A stretch of DNA of 64,000 nt from Arachidicoccus sp. (GCA_028283605.1 JAPWKH010000011.1:17399-81398); one strand, 5' to 3'; counted from the stretch's first letter, positions 27,077 to 35,638 are shown. The notes: generated by a model from the sequence alone, not told the origin. A program made the numbers and translations.

Positions 27077-28375
27077 ATGAAACGTGTGCATATTCGGTCT
27101 TCACTTTTTATTATAACAGGGTTAGCTTTTCAAAGCTGCCATAATAACAAAAATTTAGTTGAAAAATCCTTTATTGATAGCTTACAAACTCTTTATACCC
27201 CAGATTCACTATTAGCTTCTAATGAACGAATTTTACATTTCTGGCAAGATAGAATTAGTCCAACCAATCCTGGCAATATTAATGAATTGCAATATGCTGG
27301 AACATTAATCAACAGATTTAAATTAGCTGGTCATATACAAGATTTAGACAGTGCAAATGCTATTTTGAAAAAAGTGGATACAACATTTGCACATACATTA
27401 GCCGCACCATTGATGAGTTTGGTTTCCCTTTCAATCATGCGTCATCGTTTTGCTGAAGGAGATATTTTTTATAAAAAAGCATGCACGATTGGGATTAAAG
27501 CGTATCAGAAAAACGCTATAGGCTTTGACATTGCTTTTGAATTGGGCTACTATGGTCAGGCGGGGAATTTGTTGAAAAATATGAGCGGACTAAAAGACTA
27601 TAACTATTATTTCAGAAGGTCAAAATTTGACCATTTGAATGGTAAAATGGATAGCACACTAAGTGCGATGCAACAAGCCATTGTGCTGGCAGGGAAAAGT
27701 CCCTATTTGCAAAACCTTGCTTGGTCTATGATGGGCGACTTAGAAGTACATCAAAACAATTTATCTGCGGCATCAACAGATTTGAAAGAAGCCATAAGAC
27801 TAAATCCAGGTGATATACATTCTATATTACAATTAGGTTGGGTAACACTGGTTCAAAATAATGATACAGTCGATGCCAAAGCACTGTTTGAAATAGCAAA
27901 AAAACGAAATGAATTGCCAGACCCTTACTATAAATCATATCAAATGGCTCAATGGCAAAAGGACAATCAAAAAGCGTTTTTTTATGCTAGACTTTTTGAG
28001 CAAAAATCCACAATGTACCAATATGGATCAATGTATAGCAAATACTTGATTGAATTATATACTACAATTCTAAATCAACCTCAAAAAGCCGAAAATTTAG
28101 CTTTCGCTGAGCTGAAAAATCGGGCAACACCACAGACCTATACTTGGTTTGCTTATAGTTTGTTGTGTAATCATCAGAAAGAAAAGGCCTACAAAATATT
28201 TCAGCAATATATAGCTGGCAAGCCTATAGAAGGCATTGAACTGTACTACGTCGGAAAAATATTGAAGAGCGTTGGTCATGGTTTGGATGCAGAAAAATGT
28301 TTTGATGCCGCTATGGAAAACAAATATGATCTAAGCCCTTATATGATTAATGATATCAAAAAGATGGAAGAATAG
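27077..28375 (+). CDS. TPR-containing lipoprotein
   Basis: Exported 432-residue protein with a lipoprotein signal (ITGLAFQSC). The body is alpha-helical with degenerate TPR units; the clearest is SAASTDLKEAIRLNPGDIHSILQLGWVTLVQ near residues 235-265, with others before and after. TPR proteins scaffold partners, so a role in organising the envelope proteins encoded next to it is plausible but inferred. It has its own copy of the shared ECF-type promoter and converges with the HupE/DUF4331 operon. Confidence 0.75.
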   Translation: MKRVHIRSSLFIITGLAFQSCHNNKNLVEKSFIDSLQTLYTPDSLLASNERILHFWQDRISPTNPGNINELQYAGTLINRFKLAGHIQDLDSANAILKKVDTTFAHTLAAPLMSLVSLSIMRHRFAEGDIFYKKACTIGIKAYQKNAIGFDIAFELGYYGQAGNLLKNMSGLKDYNYYFRRSKFDHLNGKMDSTLSAMQQAIVLAGKSPYLQNLAWSMMGDLEVHQNNLSAASTDLKEAIRLNPGDIHSILQLGWVTLVQNNDTVDAKALFEIAKKRNELPDPYYKSYQMAQWQKDNQKAFFYARLFEQKSTMYQYGSMYSKYLIELYTTILNQPQKAENLAFAELKNRATPQTYTWFAYSLLCNHQKEKAYKIFQQYIAGKPIEGIELYYVGKILKSVGHGLDAEKCFDAAMENKYDLSPYMINDIKKMEE

Positions 28376-28422
28376 CGCAAAAAATTTATTCATTTAGATT
28401 CTTTGTAAATGCTCCTTTTCAT

Positions 28423-28457
28423 AAAAAGTCACTTTGAGTAAATCAAAGTGGCTTTTT
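28423..28457. terminator. Bidirectional terminator between convergent genes
   Basis: Arms AAAAGTCACTTTG and CAAAGTGGCTTTT pair around a seven-base loop, with A-run and T-run flanks. This suits both the TPR gene and the convergent HupE gene. Confidence 0.8.
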
Positions 28458-28462
28458 ATTAT

Positions 28463-29113
28463 TCAAAAAATTCGCTGTATGGTCCAAAAAATTGCAACTA
28501 AGGCTATGACTGTTGATATAGGAATTACAATAACCTTCTTATAATCAACTTTTTTGGAAAGCCATTTTATCAAAATAAAATATGCGACCAATATAATGGT
28601 TACTTGTCCTAATTCGACACCAATATTGAACATAACAATTCCTAATAAGTAACTATTTTTCGGTAATCCCAAACCTTGCAATGCACTTGCAAATCCCATT
28701 CCGTGGATAAGCCCAAACACAAAAACGACTATTAGCCGGCTTGGCTTCAATTTATTTGAAAAAATATTTTCTAATGCGACTAATAATATTGAAATGGAGA
28801 TAAGTGGTTCAACTATAGTTGAAATTGGATTTATTAAGCCAAACATCGACAACCCTAATGTAATGGAATGGGCAATTGTGAAAGTATTTGCCTGAATCAA
28901 TAAAGGTTTCAATTGCGGACTCAACAAGAGCAAAGAAAGTATAAATAATATATGATCAAAACCAAGTGGTAATATATGCCTATAACCCAATTTAAGATAT
29001 TCCCAAGCAACAGAACTAGTTGATAATTGGGATAATTCGTTTACAACCACGTGCGCTTGACTCGAAAATGGAATAAGTAAAACTAAGCCTATAAAAAACA
29101 GTACGTATTTCAT
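28463..29113 (-). CDS. HupE/UreJ-like membrane protein
   Basis: I start at the ATG giving MKYVLFFIGLVLLIPFSSQAH, a signal peptide followed by a His. A start 15 codons upstream is also open but spoils the signal. The 216-residue protein has six or seven helices and the family signature GFDHILFILSLLLL ... NTFTIAHSITLGLSMFG, then GLIHGMGFASALQGLG. HupE/UreJ relatives move nickel or cobalt, but this subgroup (HupE_UreJ_2 type) is poorly characterised. The conserved His/Asp positions in the helices are suited to metal. It is last in the operon after the two DUF4331 genes. Confidence 0.8.
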   Translation of the reverse strand: MKYVLFFIGLVLLIPFSSQAHVVVNELSQLSTSSVAWEYLKLGYRHILPLGFDHILFILSLLLLSPQLKPLLIQANTFTIAHSITLGLSMFGLINPISTIVEPLISISILLVALENIFSNKLKPSRLIVVFVFGLIHGMGFASALQGLGLPKNSYLLGIVMFNIGVELGQVTIILVAYFILIKWLSKKVDYKKVIVIPISTVIALVAIFWTIQRIF

Positions 29114-29176
29114 AAATGGAATTAAAAACGAATGGCTGAGATAGTCCCAGCCATACATTCGAATAATTATTTACAC

Positions 29177-29713
29177 TTACCAAGGTGATGCCTCGTAAGG
29201 AAAACTATTAGAGAAATCTTTGTCATTCTTATCGACGTGATCAGATGTAAGACCAGGATTGGATGTTCCGTCTATTCCACCAAAAATCAGTGTGAAATTG
29301 TCGTCAATTACATCATCCGCTAAATTTCTTCCAGTAAGGACATGGGTACCGTCGTAGAAAGTAGTGGGACCTGTCAAAGAAACATTCAATACATCAGTGG
29401 ATAGTGCTCCTGCAAATTGATCTGCGGTCAACCCTATTTTATTAGTTGTATAGTTCGGATTTAAAGCCAATAATTTGTTTTTAATTTCTGTACCAAAAAT
29501 GCTGGCCATCTGTGAAGGCTCTGTTTGGTTAAATTTGTCATGCTCTGCGCTGCTGATGAATACAATGTTTAAACCTGGGCGAGCAACTTGATCTCCTTGT
29601 ACTGCGAAAGTAACGCCTGTGTTAGGATCTGTTGGTGTAGAATTGTTGTCTTTGTGACATGCAGTAACACTTACAGCCATGATCAACAATGATGGATAAA
29701 ATATTTTTTTCAT
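29177..29713 (-). CDS. DUF4331 protein, C-terminal-half type, lipoprotein
   Basis: The 178-residue product has a lipoprotein signal (AVSVTAC). It corresponds to the second half of classical DUF4331 proteins: PGLNIVFISSAEHDKFNQTEP, DVLNVSLTGPTTFYDGTHVLTGRNLADDVIDDNFTLIFGG in two parts. Family function is unknown. The complementary first half is the separate gene 19 bases upstream, and the two products probably associate. Expressed from the ECF-type promoter ahead of the upstream partner. Confidence 0.8.
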   Translation of the reverse strand: MKKIFYPSLLIMAVSVTACHKDNNSTPTDPNTGVTFAVQGDQVARPGLNIVFISSAEHDKFNQTEPSQMASIFGTEIKNKLLALNPNYTTNKIGLTADQFAGALSTDVLNVSLTGPTTFYDGTHVLTGRNLADDVIDDNFTLIFGGIDGTSNPGLTSDHVDKNDKDFSNSFPYEASPW

Positions 29714-29732
29714 TTTGGATTAAATTTGTGAA

Positions 29733-30413
29733 TTAACTTTTTTGTTTTGTTTCAAGCCAAACATTGATAGTGCTTCCTGGTCCTAGCATTGTTTTAGGTA
29801 CTTCTACTACGACGCTTAAGACATTTGTTCCAGCTAAAGCATCCGTTCCAGGATTATTGTAACTTGTTGCTTGTCCAGAAATTATTTTCAAATATTGTGG
29901 CAAATCGAAAAAGAAAGGATCATCTCTTGGACCTGCGAAAGCCTTAATTCCCTTGCTGCTTTTTGCAACTGTTGGTGTTGTCGCAGTGTAAGGTGTAATG
30001 TCTACAACTGCAGTTGCATCACTATTAATCGTACTAGATGTAGTACCTACAGTTGCTGGTTTTATTGGACCATAGATATACATTTTACCATTTTTGGGCA
30101 CACATTGAATGACTAGATCTTCTTTGTTGTCATTGTCCGTGTCAATCTTAAATTCTAACAAAGTTTTTTCGTCAAATGCGGCTGTCTTGGTAGCTTCTGG
30201 ACTTAATAAGCCTTGCACATTTCCCACAAAAACTAAATTACTGTTGTTTTCTGGACTTTGAAATACGTACAAGTCCGTAATGTCTGTTGTTTTGCCACTT
30301 ACAGCGGGAGCATCACCGTGGTCGGAAGCCCATACGATTGCTCCGCCTCCAAGCATTGCAGTAAGAATACTCGCTACGATGATGGATTTTCTTTTTTTCT
30401 TGTTTAATTGCAT
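29733..30413 (-). CDS. DUF4331 protein, N-terminal-half type, exported
   Basis: The 226-residue protein has a signal sequence (hydrophobic residues 11-27, ending VWA) and opens with SDHGDAPAVSGKTTDITDLYVFQSPEN, the usual start of DUF4331 proteins, in which HxDAP/REAP is diagnostic. FAGPRDDPFFFDLPQYL follows near residue 160. It ends at about where classical members pass into their second half, which is supplied by the next gene. It heads an operon with that gene and the HupE-like gene. Confidence 0.82.
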   Translation of the reverse strand: MQLNKKKRKSIIVASILTAMLGGGAIVWASDHGDAPAVSGKTTDITDLYVFQSPENNSNLVFVGNVQGLLSPEATKTAAFDEKTLLEFKIDTDNDNKEDLVIQCVPKNGKMYIYGPIKPATVGTTSSTINSDATAVVDITPYTATTPTVAKSSKGIKAFAGPRDDPFFFDLPQYLKIISGQATSYNNPGTDALAGTNVLSVVVEVPKTMLGPGSTINVWLETKQKS

Positions 30414-30433
30414 AAAATAAAATTTGTATCTAC

Positions 30434-30463
30434 ATAGACGTATTACAAATCTGATCCTTACAA
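30434..30463 (-). promoter_or_regulatory. ECF-type promoter for DUF4331-DUF4331-HupE operon
   Basis: The minus strand reads TTGTAAGGAT, then CGTCTATG with the 21-base register of the set. The start codon is 27 bases past the -10. It lies in the 66-base gap after the TonB receptor gene, so the operon can be driven separately from the receptor. Confidence 0.75.
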
Positions 30464-30479
30464 AAAATTTACATTTTCT

Positions 30480-32735
30480 TTAGAAAAAATAAGATAAGTG
30501 CAAAAGACTCGCAAATTTTGTTCCTGGAGTAAATGCAATACCATCAACAGGTTGTTGACCCTTAAGTCTGAAATAAGTATCAAATTGCGTTTCCTTCCAT
30601 TTGGTATTGAACAAATTATTAATTGTCATACCAATTTCAAACTTTTTAGTTGTATAGTTTAAAACGAAATCTGTAATAAAATAACCTTCTGCAGTCAGAC
30701 TATAATCATCATTGGCAGGTCGATCTCCCATATACCTATATCTTACACTACCATTGAATCCATTTTTAATAATAAATGTTACGCCTCCCGTACTACTCCA
30801 TATTGGAGCTAACGGAATATAGTTGTTATGCTTGGGATCGTCCATGGATCGTCCATGTGCATAGTTGATATCCATATCCAAATATAAAAAACTAAAAGGC
30901 TGGGATCGTCCAGAAAAATCGATTCCAATTCTTCTTGTGCGCCCACTAAATTCCACAGAACCGCCGTCGCCGCCATACACATATTCCTTTTGCAAATAAC
31001 TATACCAAACTGCCGCATTCAACAATAAATTCTTTACAGGTTTGGCAACAATTCCCAAGTCCGAACCATAGGCTGCTGGCAAAGTTTCTTTGCCACCTTC
31101 CACAACAACTACGCGTGCATCATTGGAATGAAATCCTTTGCCTGCAAACAAATATAGTTGCACATCCTTACCCACGAGATAGCTCAATTTAAATTTGGGA
31201 CTTACTACAGCATTGTGTGCAGTGTACTTTCCTATGCCAGGCAGAGTAGTGTCTGTAGCCAGTTGATTATCATATAAATAATGAAGATAATCGTAACGAA
31301 CACCAACATCTAATGTCCATTTTGGCGAAAAAGTAAATTCTTCATTCAGATAAATATCAGCTTGCTGTTCATTTATATTGCCTGATTTTATAGGATCTAT
31401 AATTGTGTAACGATTCACAGTGTGTGACAAAGAAATATTTCTTACATAATCCAATCTTGTGTTCCAGCCCAAAGTAGATTTGACTTTCACATTTCCAAAT
31501 GAATTTTCTTGTGCATACGATCCATTATATCCAACCAAATTTCGATGTTCTCTTTGTCTAAGTTCGTCTCCATTGATACTATCCGTTAAGAAAAAAGTAA
31601 AATTGGAATTAAGATCAAATGTGTAATGACTAAAGTAGAGTTGGTTCTGCAAAATACCCCCATTTTGGAAATGGGTAATCAATTGTGCATTGCCATTAGT
31701 TCGATTGGTATTCCCACCTTCATTAGGATCAATCGCTCCGTAAAATCCAATCAGACCTTGTTCCACGGCGATTTCTGGTATTTGTCCTGATGCCAACCAG
31801 CTGCTATGCATTGTAGAAGCACTCAATGTTAATTGGCTATTTCCACTAATTTGACCAGTATATTTTGTGAAGAAATTGAAGCGCTTAAAATGTTGCGGAT
31901 GATCAAAATATGCATTACTATATCGATATTCGGAAGCGATATACCAAGAGTGTTTATCTTGAATGGATTTGGGTAACAAACTAAACATTCCCAACGCTCT
32001 GTAGGTATCGAATTGTCCACCTTCGACTTTAATAACATTTTTATCCAAAGCATTTGTAGTATGAAATGCTGCAAATCCAGTTACGGCCAAATCACCTTTT
32101 GATGTATTATACATTCCTTTTTCATAGTTGGTACTTTCGATGGTTTCAGGAATGATAAAATGACTATCTGCGTAACCTTGTCCATGTGCATGAGAAACCA
32201 TATTAATGGGCATACCATCGACAGAAAGATTAATATCTGTGCCGTGATCATTGTCAAAACCTCTTAAAAAAATCTGTTCTGCCTTTCCACCACCTTGGTG
32301 TTGCCCTATAAACAAACCTGGAACTATTCGTAAGACTTCCTGTGAATTAGAAACACCACGTAGCCGAATATCCGTCTGACTAATTGCATGATATGGATTG
32401 AGATTGTTGGCAGTAATTACGACTTCAGACAACATCGTTTTGGATGGAATGAGATAGAATATAGTATAGTCAGAAACAGTATCCATATTCCAATGTATTG
32501 GTTCAAATCCTATAGCCTGAACATAAAAACTATCAGCGCGTATTGCTTTCCCAAGATATTCGAAATTGCCATTATTGTCTGTAATGCCTATAAGTTGCTT
32601 CTGCTTTTTAAAAATGCTAGCATTTGCAATAGGAACCTTTGAATCCTTGTCCAGAAAATGTAATATTTTATGTTTGGTTTGCGCTTGAGTTATTGAAAAA
32701 AATAGTATTGAAAGTATAAGAAAACGAAATTTCAT
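30480..32735 (-). CDS. TonB-dependent outer-membrane receptor with His-rich plug
   Basis: A 751-residue receptor. It has a signal peptide to ITQAQ, a carboxypeptidase-regulatory-like domain (residues about 25-100), a plug (SEVVITANNLNPYH ... GVSNSQEVLRIVPGLFIGQHQGGGK) and a 22-strand barrel ending in LLHLSYFF, the typical aromatic terminus. The plug segment DNDHGTDINLSVDGMP and NMVSHAHGQGYADSH is rich in His and Asp, suggesting a metal or metal-complex ligand; this is inference. No SusD partner is present. The DUF4331/HupE operon follows. Two palindromes in front of the gene may be operators, and it lacks the ECF-type promoter. Confidence 0.85.
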   Translation of the reverse strand: MKFRFLILSILFFSITQAQTKHKILHFLDKDSKVPIANASIFKKQKQLIGITDNNGNFEYLGKAIRADSFYVQAIGFEPIHWNMDTVSDYTIFYLIPSKTMLSEVVITANNLNPYHAISQTDIRLRGVSNSQEVLRIVPGLFIGQHQGGGKAEQIFLRGFDNDHGTDINLSVDGMPINMVSHAHGQGYADSHFIIPETIESTNYEKGMYNTSKGDLAVTGFAAFHTTNALDKNVIKVEGGQFDTYRALGMFSLLPKSIQDKHSWYIASEYRYSNAYFDHPQHFKRFNFFTKYTGQISGNSQLTLSASTMHSSWLASGQIPEIAVEQGLIGFYGAIDPNEGGNTNRTNGNAQLITHFQNGGILQNQLYFSHYTFDLNSNFTFFLTDSINGDELRQREHRNLVGYNGSYAQENSFGNVKVKSTLGWNTRLDYVRNISLSHTVNRYTIIDPIKSGNINEQQADIYLNEEFTFSPKWTLDVGVRYDYLHYLYDNQLATDTTLPGIGKYTAHNAVVSPKFKLSYLVGKDVQLYLFAGKGFHSNDARVVVVEGGKETLPAAYGSDLGIVAKPVKNLLLNAAVWYSYLQKEYVYGGDGGSVEFSGRTRRIGIDFSGRSQPFSFLYLDMDINYAHGRSMDDPKHNNYIPLAPIWSSTGGVTFIIKNGFNGSVRYRYMGDRPANDDYSLTAEGYFITDFVLNYTTKKFEIGMTINNLFNTKWKETQFDTYFRLKGQQPVDGIAFTPGTKFASLLHLSYFF

Positions 32736-32751
32736 AAATATTCAGGATGGC

Positions 32752-32767
32752 ACTATTTTAAAATAGT
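32752..32767. promoter_or_regulatory. 16-bp perfect palindrome upstream of the TonB receptor
   Basis: ACTATTTTAAAATAGT is perfectly self-complementary and lies 17-32 bases upstream of the receptor start. It is a candidate operator for a dimeric regulator. The AT-only core makes chance occurrence more likely than for a mixed sequence. Confidence 0.4.
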
Positions 32768-32777
32768 AGTACAGTTA

Positions 32778-32795
32778 ATAATGTGACAACATTAT
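32778..32795. promoter_or_regulatory. Second inverted repeat upstream of the TonB receptor
   Basis: ATAATGT, four bases, ACATTAT. This is a seven-base inverted repeat 11 bases from the first palindrome and of unrelated sequence. Confidence 0.35.
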
Positions 32796-32819
32796 ATATT
32801 ATAAATAGAATGCAAAACA

Positions 32820-33581
32820 CTACAGCCTTAATGTTGAGACTAAACCTCCATCCACAGGAATAGTTGCCCCATAAATATAACTTGCATCTTGCGACACAAG
32901 AAAGAGTGATGTTTGCGCAATATCTAAGACGTTACCACTTCTTTTGGCTGGAATCTCGTCAAATGTTTTCATAATAGGAGAACCTTCTACCATGAATGCT
33001 TCTACCATAGGTGTGTGAATTAGTCCAGGTGCAATAGCGTTCGCACGTATACCAGCATGGCCAAATTCGACATTGAGTTGTTGGGTCAATCCAATAATAG
33101 CATGTTTAGTCATCGTATAAGCAATACCTCCACCGCCACCAACTAAGCCTGCTGCTGAAGCCATATTTACAATAACGCCATATTTATTAGCAACCATATT
33201 TTGCGTAACATATTTTGTCACTAGGTATGTTCCTTCGATATTAACTTCAATAATTTTTTTAAAATAGGAATATTCGGATTGACTCATTAACACAAGGTTG
33301 TCAAAAATTCCAGCAGTATTACAAAGTATACTTATTGCTCCATATTTTTCCAAGCTCTTTTCATATAGATACTTTACAGATGATTCATCCGTAATATCTG
33401 CTGTAATGCCAATTGCGTCACCTCCATTGGCAATAATTTCTTGGATCGTTTCTTGCAATTTTTCAGATTGTACATCTGCGGCAATGATTTTTGCACCTTC
33501 TTTTGAAAATAACAAAGCTTGAGCTTTGCCAATTCCGGAAGCTGCACCTGTAATCATGGCTACTTGATTAGATAATTTCAT
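32820..33581 (-). CDS. SDR family oxidoreductase
   Basis: Classical short-chain dehydrogenase of 253 residues. It has the cofactor motif TGAASGIG at residues 11-18, with an acidic residue after beta-2 (AADVQ) favouring NAD(H), NTAG, the catalytic Ser in NMASAAG, YTMTK with catalytic Tyr and Lys, and the PG motif IAPGLIHTPM. It ends PVDGGLVSTLRL, as in glucose/alcohol dehydrogenase-like members. The substrate is not predictable. It has its own ECF-type promoter. Confidence 0.92.
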   Translation of the reverse strand: MKLSNQVAMITGAASGIGKAQALLFSKEGAKIIAADVQSEKLQETIQEIIANGGDAIGITADITDESSVKYLYEKSLEKYGAISILCNTAGIFDNLVLMSQSEYSYFKKIIEVNIEGTYLVTKYVTQNMVANKYGVIVNMASAAGLVGGGGGIAYTMTKHAIIGLTQQLNVEFGHAGIRANAIAPGLIHTPMVEAFMVEGSPIMKTFDEIPAKRSGNVLDIAQTSLFLVSQDASYIYGATIPVDGGLVSTLRL

Positions 33582-33602
33582 AAAAATTTATTAGTTGCCT
33601 AT

Positions 33603-33632
33603 ATAGACGAAAATTGAAGTAATTCCTTACTA
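33603..33632 (-). promoter_or_regulatory. ECF-type promoter for the SDR gene
   Basis: The minus strand reads AGTAAGGAATT, then CGTCTATA in the same 21-base register. The first base of the TGTAAG hexamer is A here. The start codon is 28 bases past the -10. Confidence 0.72.
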
Positions 33633-33747
33633 AATAATTAAACTTAGTTCGAAAGGAACAATTTATTGATCCGTCTAATTGATAATCCACAATAAAATGT
33701 AAACATCAATAATCACAACTAACAATCTTATAGAAAGCTTCTACGCC

Positions 33748-33772
33748 GACCTCCCAATATATAAAGGAGGTC
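33748..33772. terminator. Hairpin GACCTCC/GGAGGTC near the msrA remnant
   Basis: A seven-base GC-rich perfect stem with an 11-base AT loop. It lies 43 bases past the msrA remnant on the minus strand. No T-run follows, so termination is uncertain. Confidence 0.35.
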
Positions 33773-33814
33773 TAACTATGCTATTTGCTACTGAAGAAAA
33801 TTTTCATTCATTTC

Positions 33815-34202
33815 CTATAGATTGGCAAGTGATATTGACGGATATAATTGATCATAGGTGATAACTTTTGGATTAAACACAATATTGCTAGCATCTGCAT
33901 GATCTGTAGTTCCTATGCAAACGAGCCTATAACTAGGATTAGCAACAGTACCTCCTGTAAATCCAGATGTGACAGAAATAACTCCCTTTAATTCTTTAAA
34001 CTGCGCTTCTACACACCAGAAACAACCCGCTGCAAATGTAGCAGTATCCACCTTTTTTTGTTTGATCTCTATTTGTAGTGCTTTGTTCGATTGACCCGAA
34101 AGCATTACTGTTCTTCAATTTCGTGCTCGGTTGGCTGCAATCATATATTGGGAGTGCAAATAGGAACAAAAGTTTCTATATTTTATTTTTGATGATTTTC
34201 AT
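33815..34202 (-). pseudogene. msrA: Peptide methionine sulfoxide reductase MsrA, decayed
   Basis: The core is unmistakable: [20 protein letters not shown] with the catalytic Cys, [15 protein letters not shown], and [22 protein letters not shown]. Three lesions are visible. A signal peptide (MKIIKNKI, stop, KLLFLFALPIYDCSQPS) contains a TAG at its ninth codon. The frame shifts near 34100 between that leader and the core. The core ends early at [13 protein letters not shown], losing the last third of the domain including the usual HDPT and resolving-Cys region. The open ORF of 96 codons begins only at 34105. A functional enzyme is not expected. Confidence 0.82.
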
Positions 34203-34313
34203 TTTGCTGAATTATTTACTATGCAAATTGACGAAGCTTATAAGAACGCCTTACATATTTGGTGATGATAGTTATGATTTTAACATTTAATTTTTGCTAC
34301 AATTTATTAGGTG

Positions 34314-34343
34314 TTGTAAGGAACCAAACTTTATTTCGTCTAT
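34314..34343 (+). promoter_or_regulatory. ECF-type promoter for the ABM-domain gene
   Basis: TTGTAAGGAACC, then CGTCTATG, in the identical 21-base register. The start codon is 58 bases past the -10, the longest leader of the set. Confidence 0.75.
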
Positions 34344-34394
34344 GATTAGGCAATTGAATCTTATAATGATTTATTAAATATTAAAATTTTCAAA

Positions 34395-34688
34395 ATGATC
34401 ACAAAAGCCTTATTAGCAAAGTTAAAAGCAAAGCCAGGAAAGGAAGAAGATGTAGAAGTTTTTCTAAAAAGTGCATTACCATTGGTTCAAGCCGAGAGCG
34501 GAACAATTCATTGGTTTGCTATACAATTTGAACCAGGCACTTATGGCATTTTCGATACTTTTGAAACCGAAACTGCACGAATAACGCATCTTTCAGGGGA
34601 AGTCGCAAAAGCGTTGATGGCAAAGGCACCCGACTTATTCGCTGTTGCTCCAGATATTGTCATATTGGATGTTTTTGCTCAGAAATAA
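34395..34688 (+). CDS. Antibiotic biosynthesis monooxygenase (ABM) domain protein
   Basis: A single small alpha/beta dimeric-barrel domain of 97 residues: KALLAKLKAKPGKEEDVEVFLKSAL, then ESGTIHWFAIQFEPGTYGIFDTFE. Relatives such as YgiN act on quinols or serve as oxidative-stress-linked monooxygenases without a cofactor. A precise substrate cannot be given. It stands alone between its ECF-type promoter and a strong terminator. Confidence 0.85.
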   Translation: MITKALLAKLKAKPGKEEDVEVFLKSALPLVQAESGTIHWFAIQFEPGTYGIFDTFETETARITHLSGEVAKALMAKAPDLFAVAPDIVILDVFAQK

Positions 34689-34696
34689 ATAAGGTG

Positions 34697-34728
34697 GCGT
34701 TGTGTTTTATCTCACAACGCTTTTTTTT
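34697..34728 (+). terminator. Rho-independent terminator after the ABM gene
   Basis: GCGTTGTG, eight bases, CACAACGC, then T8, only nine bases beyond the stop codon. Confidence 0.9.
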
Positions 34729-34742
34729 AAGAACAAAAGCAC

Positions 34743-35048
34743 TTACATATCATTATTTATTCTTTCCTCAATCAATTTTTCCAAAGCTTCTTTTTTTGCT
34801 TCATCCATTGAGATCGTGCGGTCTTTTCTATTATGGAAAATATTTACCATCATTTTTTGCAATAATTGGCTTTGGGATTTGTACAATGTACATAAAGGGC
34901 AGATAGCCAAATGCAGTTGCATCACCCACCATTCATTAAAAGTAAGACGGGTATTTTCCTTTTTTTCTATCAAAAATGTAGCGTGCTTGCAAGTTCCCTG
35001 AGCGTGTGCATTGATGATCGTGTTTCTTATGAGTTTATTTTTTATCAT
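34743..35048 (-). CDS. Zinc-finger protein, candidate anti-sigma factor
   Basis: A 101-residue soluble protein with Cys and His residues spaced as in anti-sigma zinc fingers: GTCKHATFLIEKKENTRLTF, then LHLAICPLC. No transmembrane helix is seen, so it would act in the cytoplasm. The ATG overlaps the sigma factor stop in TGATG, giving tight translational coupling and a 1:1 pairing typical of sigma/anti-sigma partners. A TTG two codons upstream is possible. Binding to the sigma factor is inferred from position and motif. Confidence 0.75.
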   Translation of the reverse strand: MIKNKLIRNTIINAHAQGTCKHATFLIEKKENTRLTFNEWWVMQLHLAICPLCTLYKSQSQLLQKMMVNIFHNRKDRTISMDEAKKEALEKLIEERINNDM

Positions 35049-35614
35049 CACCAATTATTTTGAAAGCATTCTCTTAAATTTAGTTTTGCCCGATGGATAA
35101 TCACCCAATAATTGGAGTTGGTAATCTTCATAGTTTCGCAGATGACATTGCTCTCTTCCTCATCGATATGTTTGAGTGAAAAAACGGCAGCCCATAGTTT
35201 GGGTAATTTTTTCATACATAGTTCCAAAATTTTGTAAAATTCTTTCGCGTGTAATTTCTCGTCAGCCCTGTTGGTAAAGGGTTTGGGGGCAAATTCATTT
35301 TTCCAAATACCATTCTCGTCAAAAAAATCTACCGTTTCATTTTGTTCTGGTACATTCACCATTACTTTGTTGAGTCCAGACGCTTGTTTGCGATAATGAT
35401 CAATGATTTTATTTTTCAAAATGGTGCGCAACCAAGTCAATTCACTCGAACGGCCTTCAAAAGAATCTTTACTTTCCAAACCAGAAAGAAAAGTGTCTTG
35501 CACCAAATCATTTGCCAACTCCACATCATCTACACGCTGGTGAGCAAAGTGAAACAGATAATCGGCATACTCTTTTACCCATTTATTGGCTTGAATATTT
35601 CTACTTGAATTCAT
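35048..35614 (-). CDS. ECF sigma factor (sigma-70 family)
   Basis: A 188-residue group IV sigma factor. Region 2 spans ADYLFHFAHQRVDDVELANDLVQDTFLSG to LTWLRTILKNKIIDHYRKQ. Region 4 spans LPKLWAAVFSLKHIDEEES and ICETMKITNSNYWVIIHRAKLNLRECF, including the helix-turn-helix that reads the -35. It resembles the TIGR02943-like subfamily paired with a small zinc-finger protein. No promoter of the shared type lies directly before it, so it may be read through from the DUF6799 promoter, giving autoregulation. It is the obvious candidate to read the six shared promoters. Confidence 0.92.
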   Translation of the reverse strand: MNSSRNIQANKWVKEYADYLFHFAHQRVDDVELANDLVQDTFLSGLESKDSFEGRSSELTWLRTILKNKIIDHYRKQASGLNKVMVNVPEQNETVDFFDENGIWKNEFAPKPFTNRADEKLHAKEFYKILELCMKKLPKLWAAVFSLKHIDEEESNVICETMKITNSNYWVIIHRAKLNLRECFQNNW

Positions 35615-35638
35615 ATCGGCGTTATTTTTTACCAGAAG

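Noticed and set aside
34078..34290. 70-codon hydrophobic ORF on the plus strand
   Set aside because: It overlaps the msrA leader on the other strand, has no signal or motif, and its hydrophobicity comes from AT-rich sequence.
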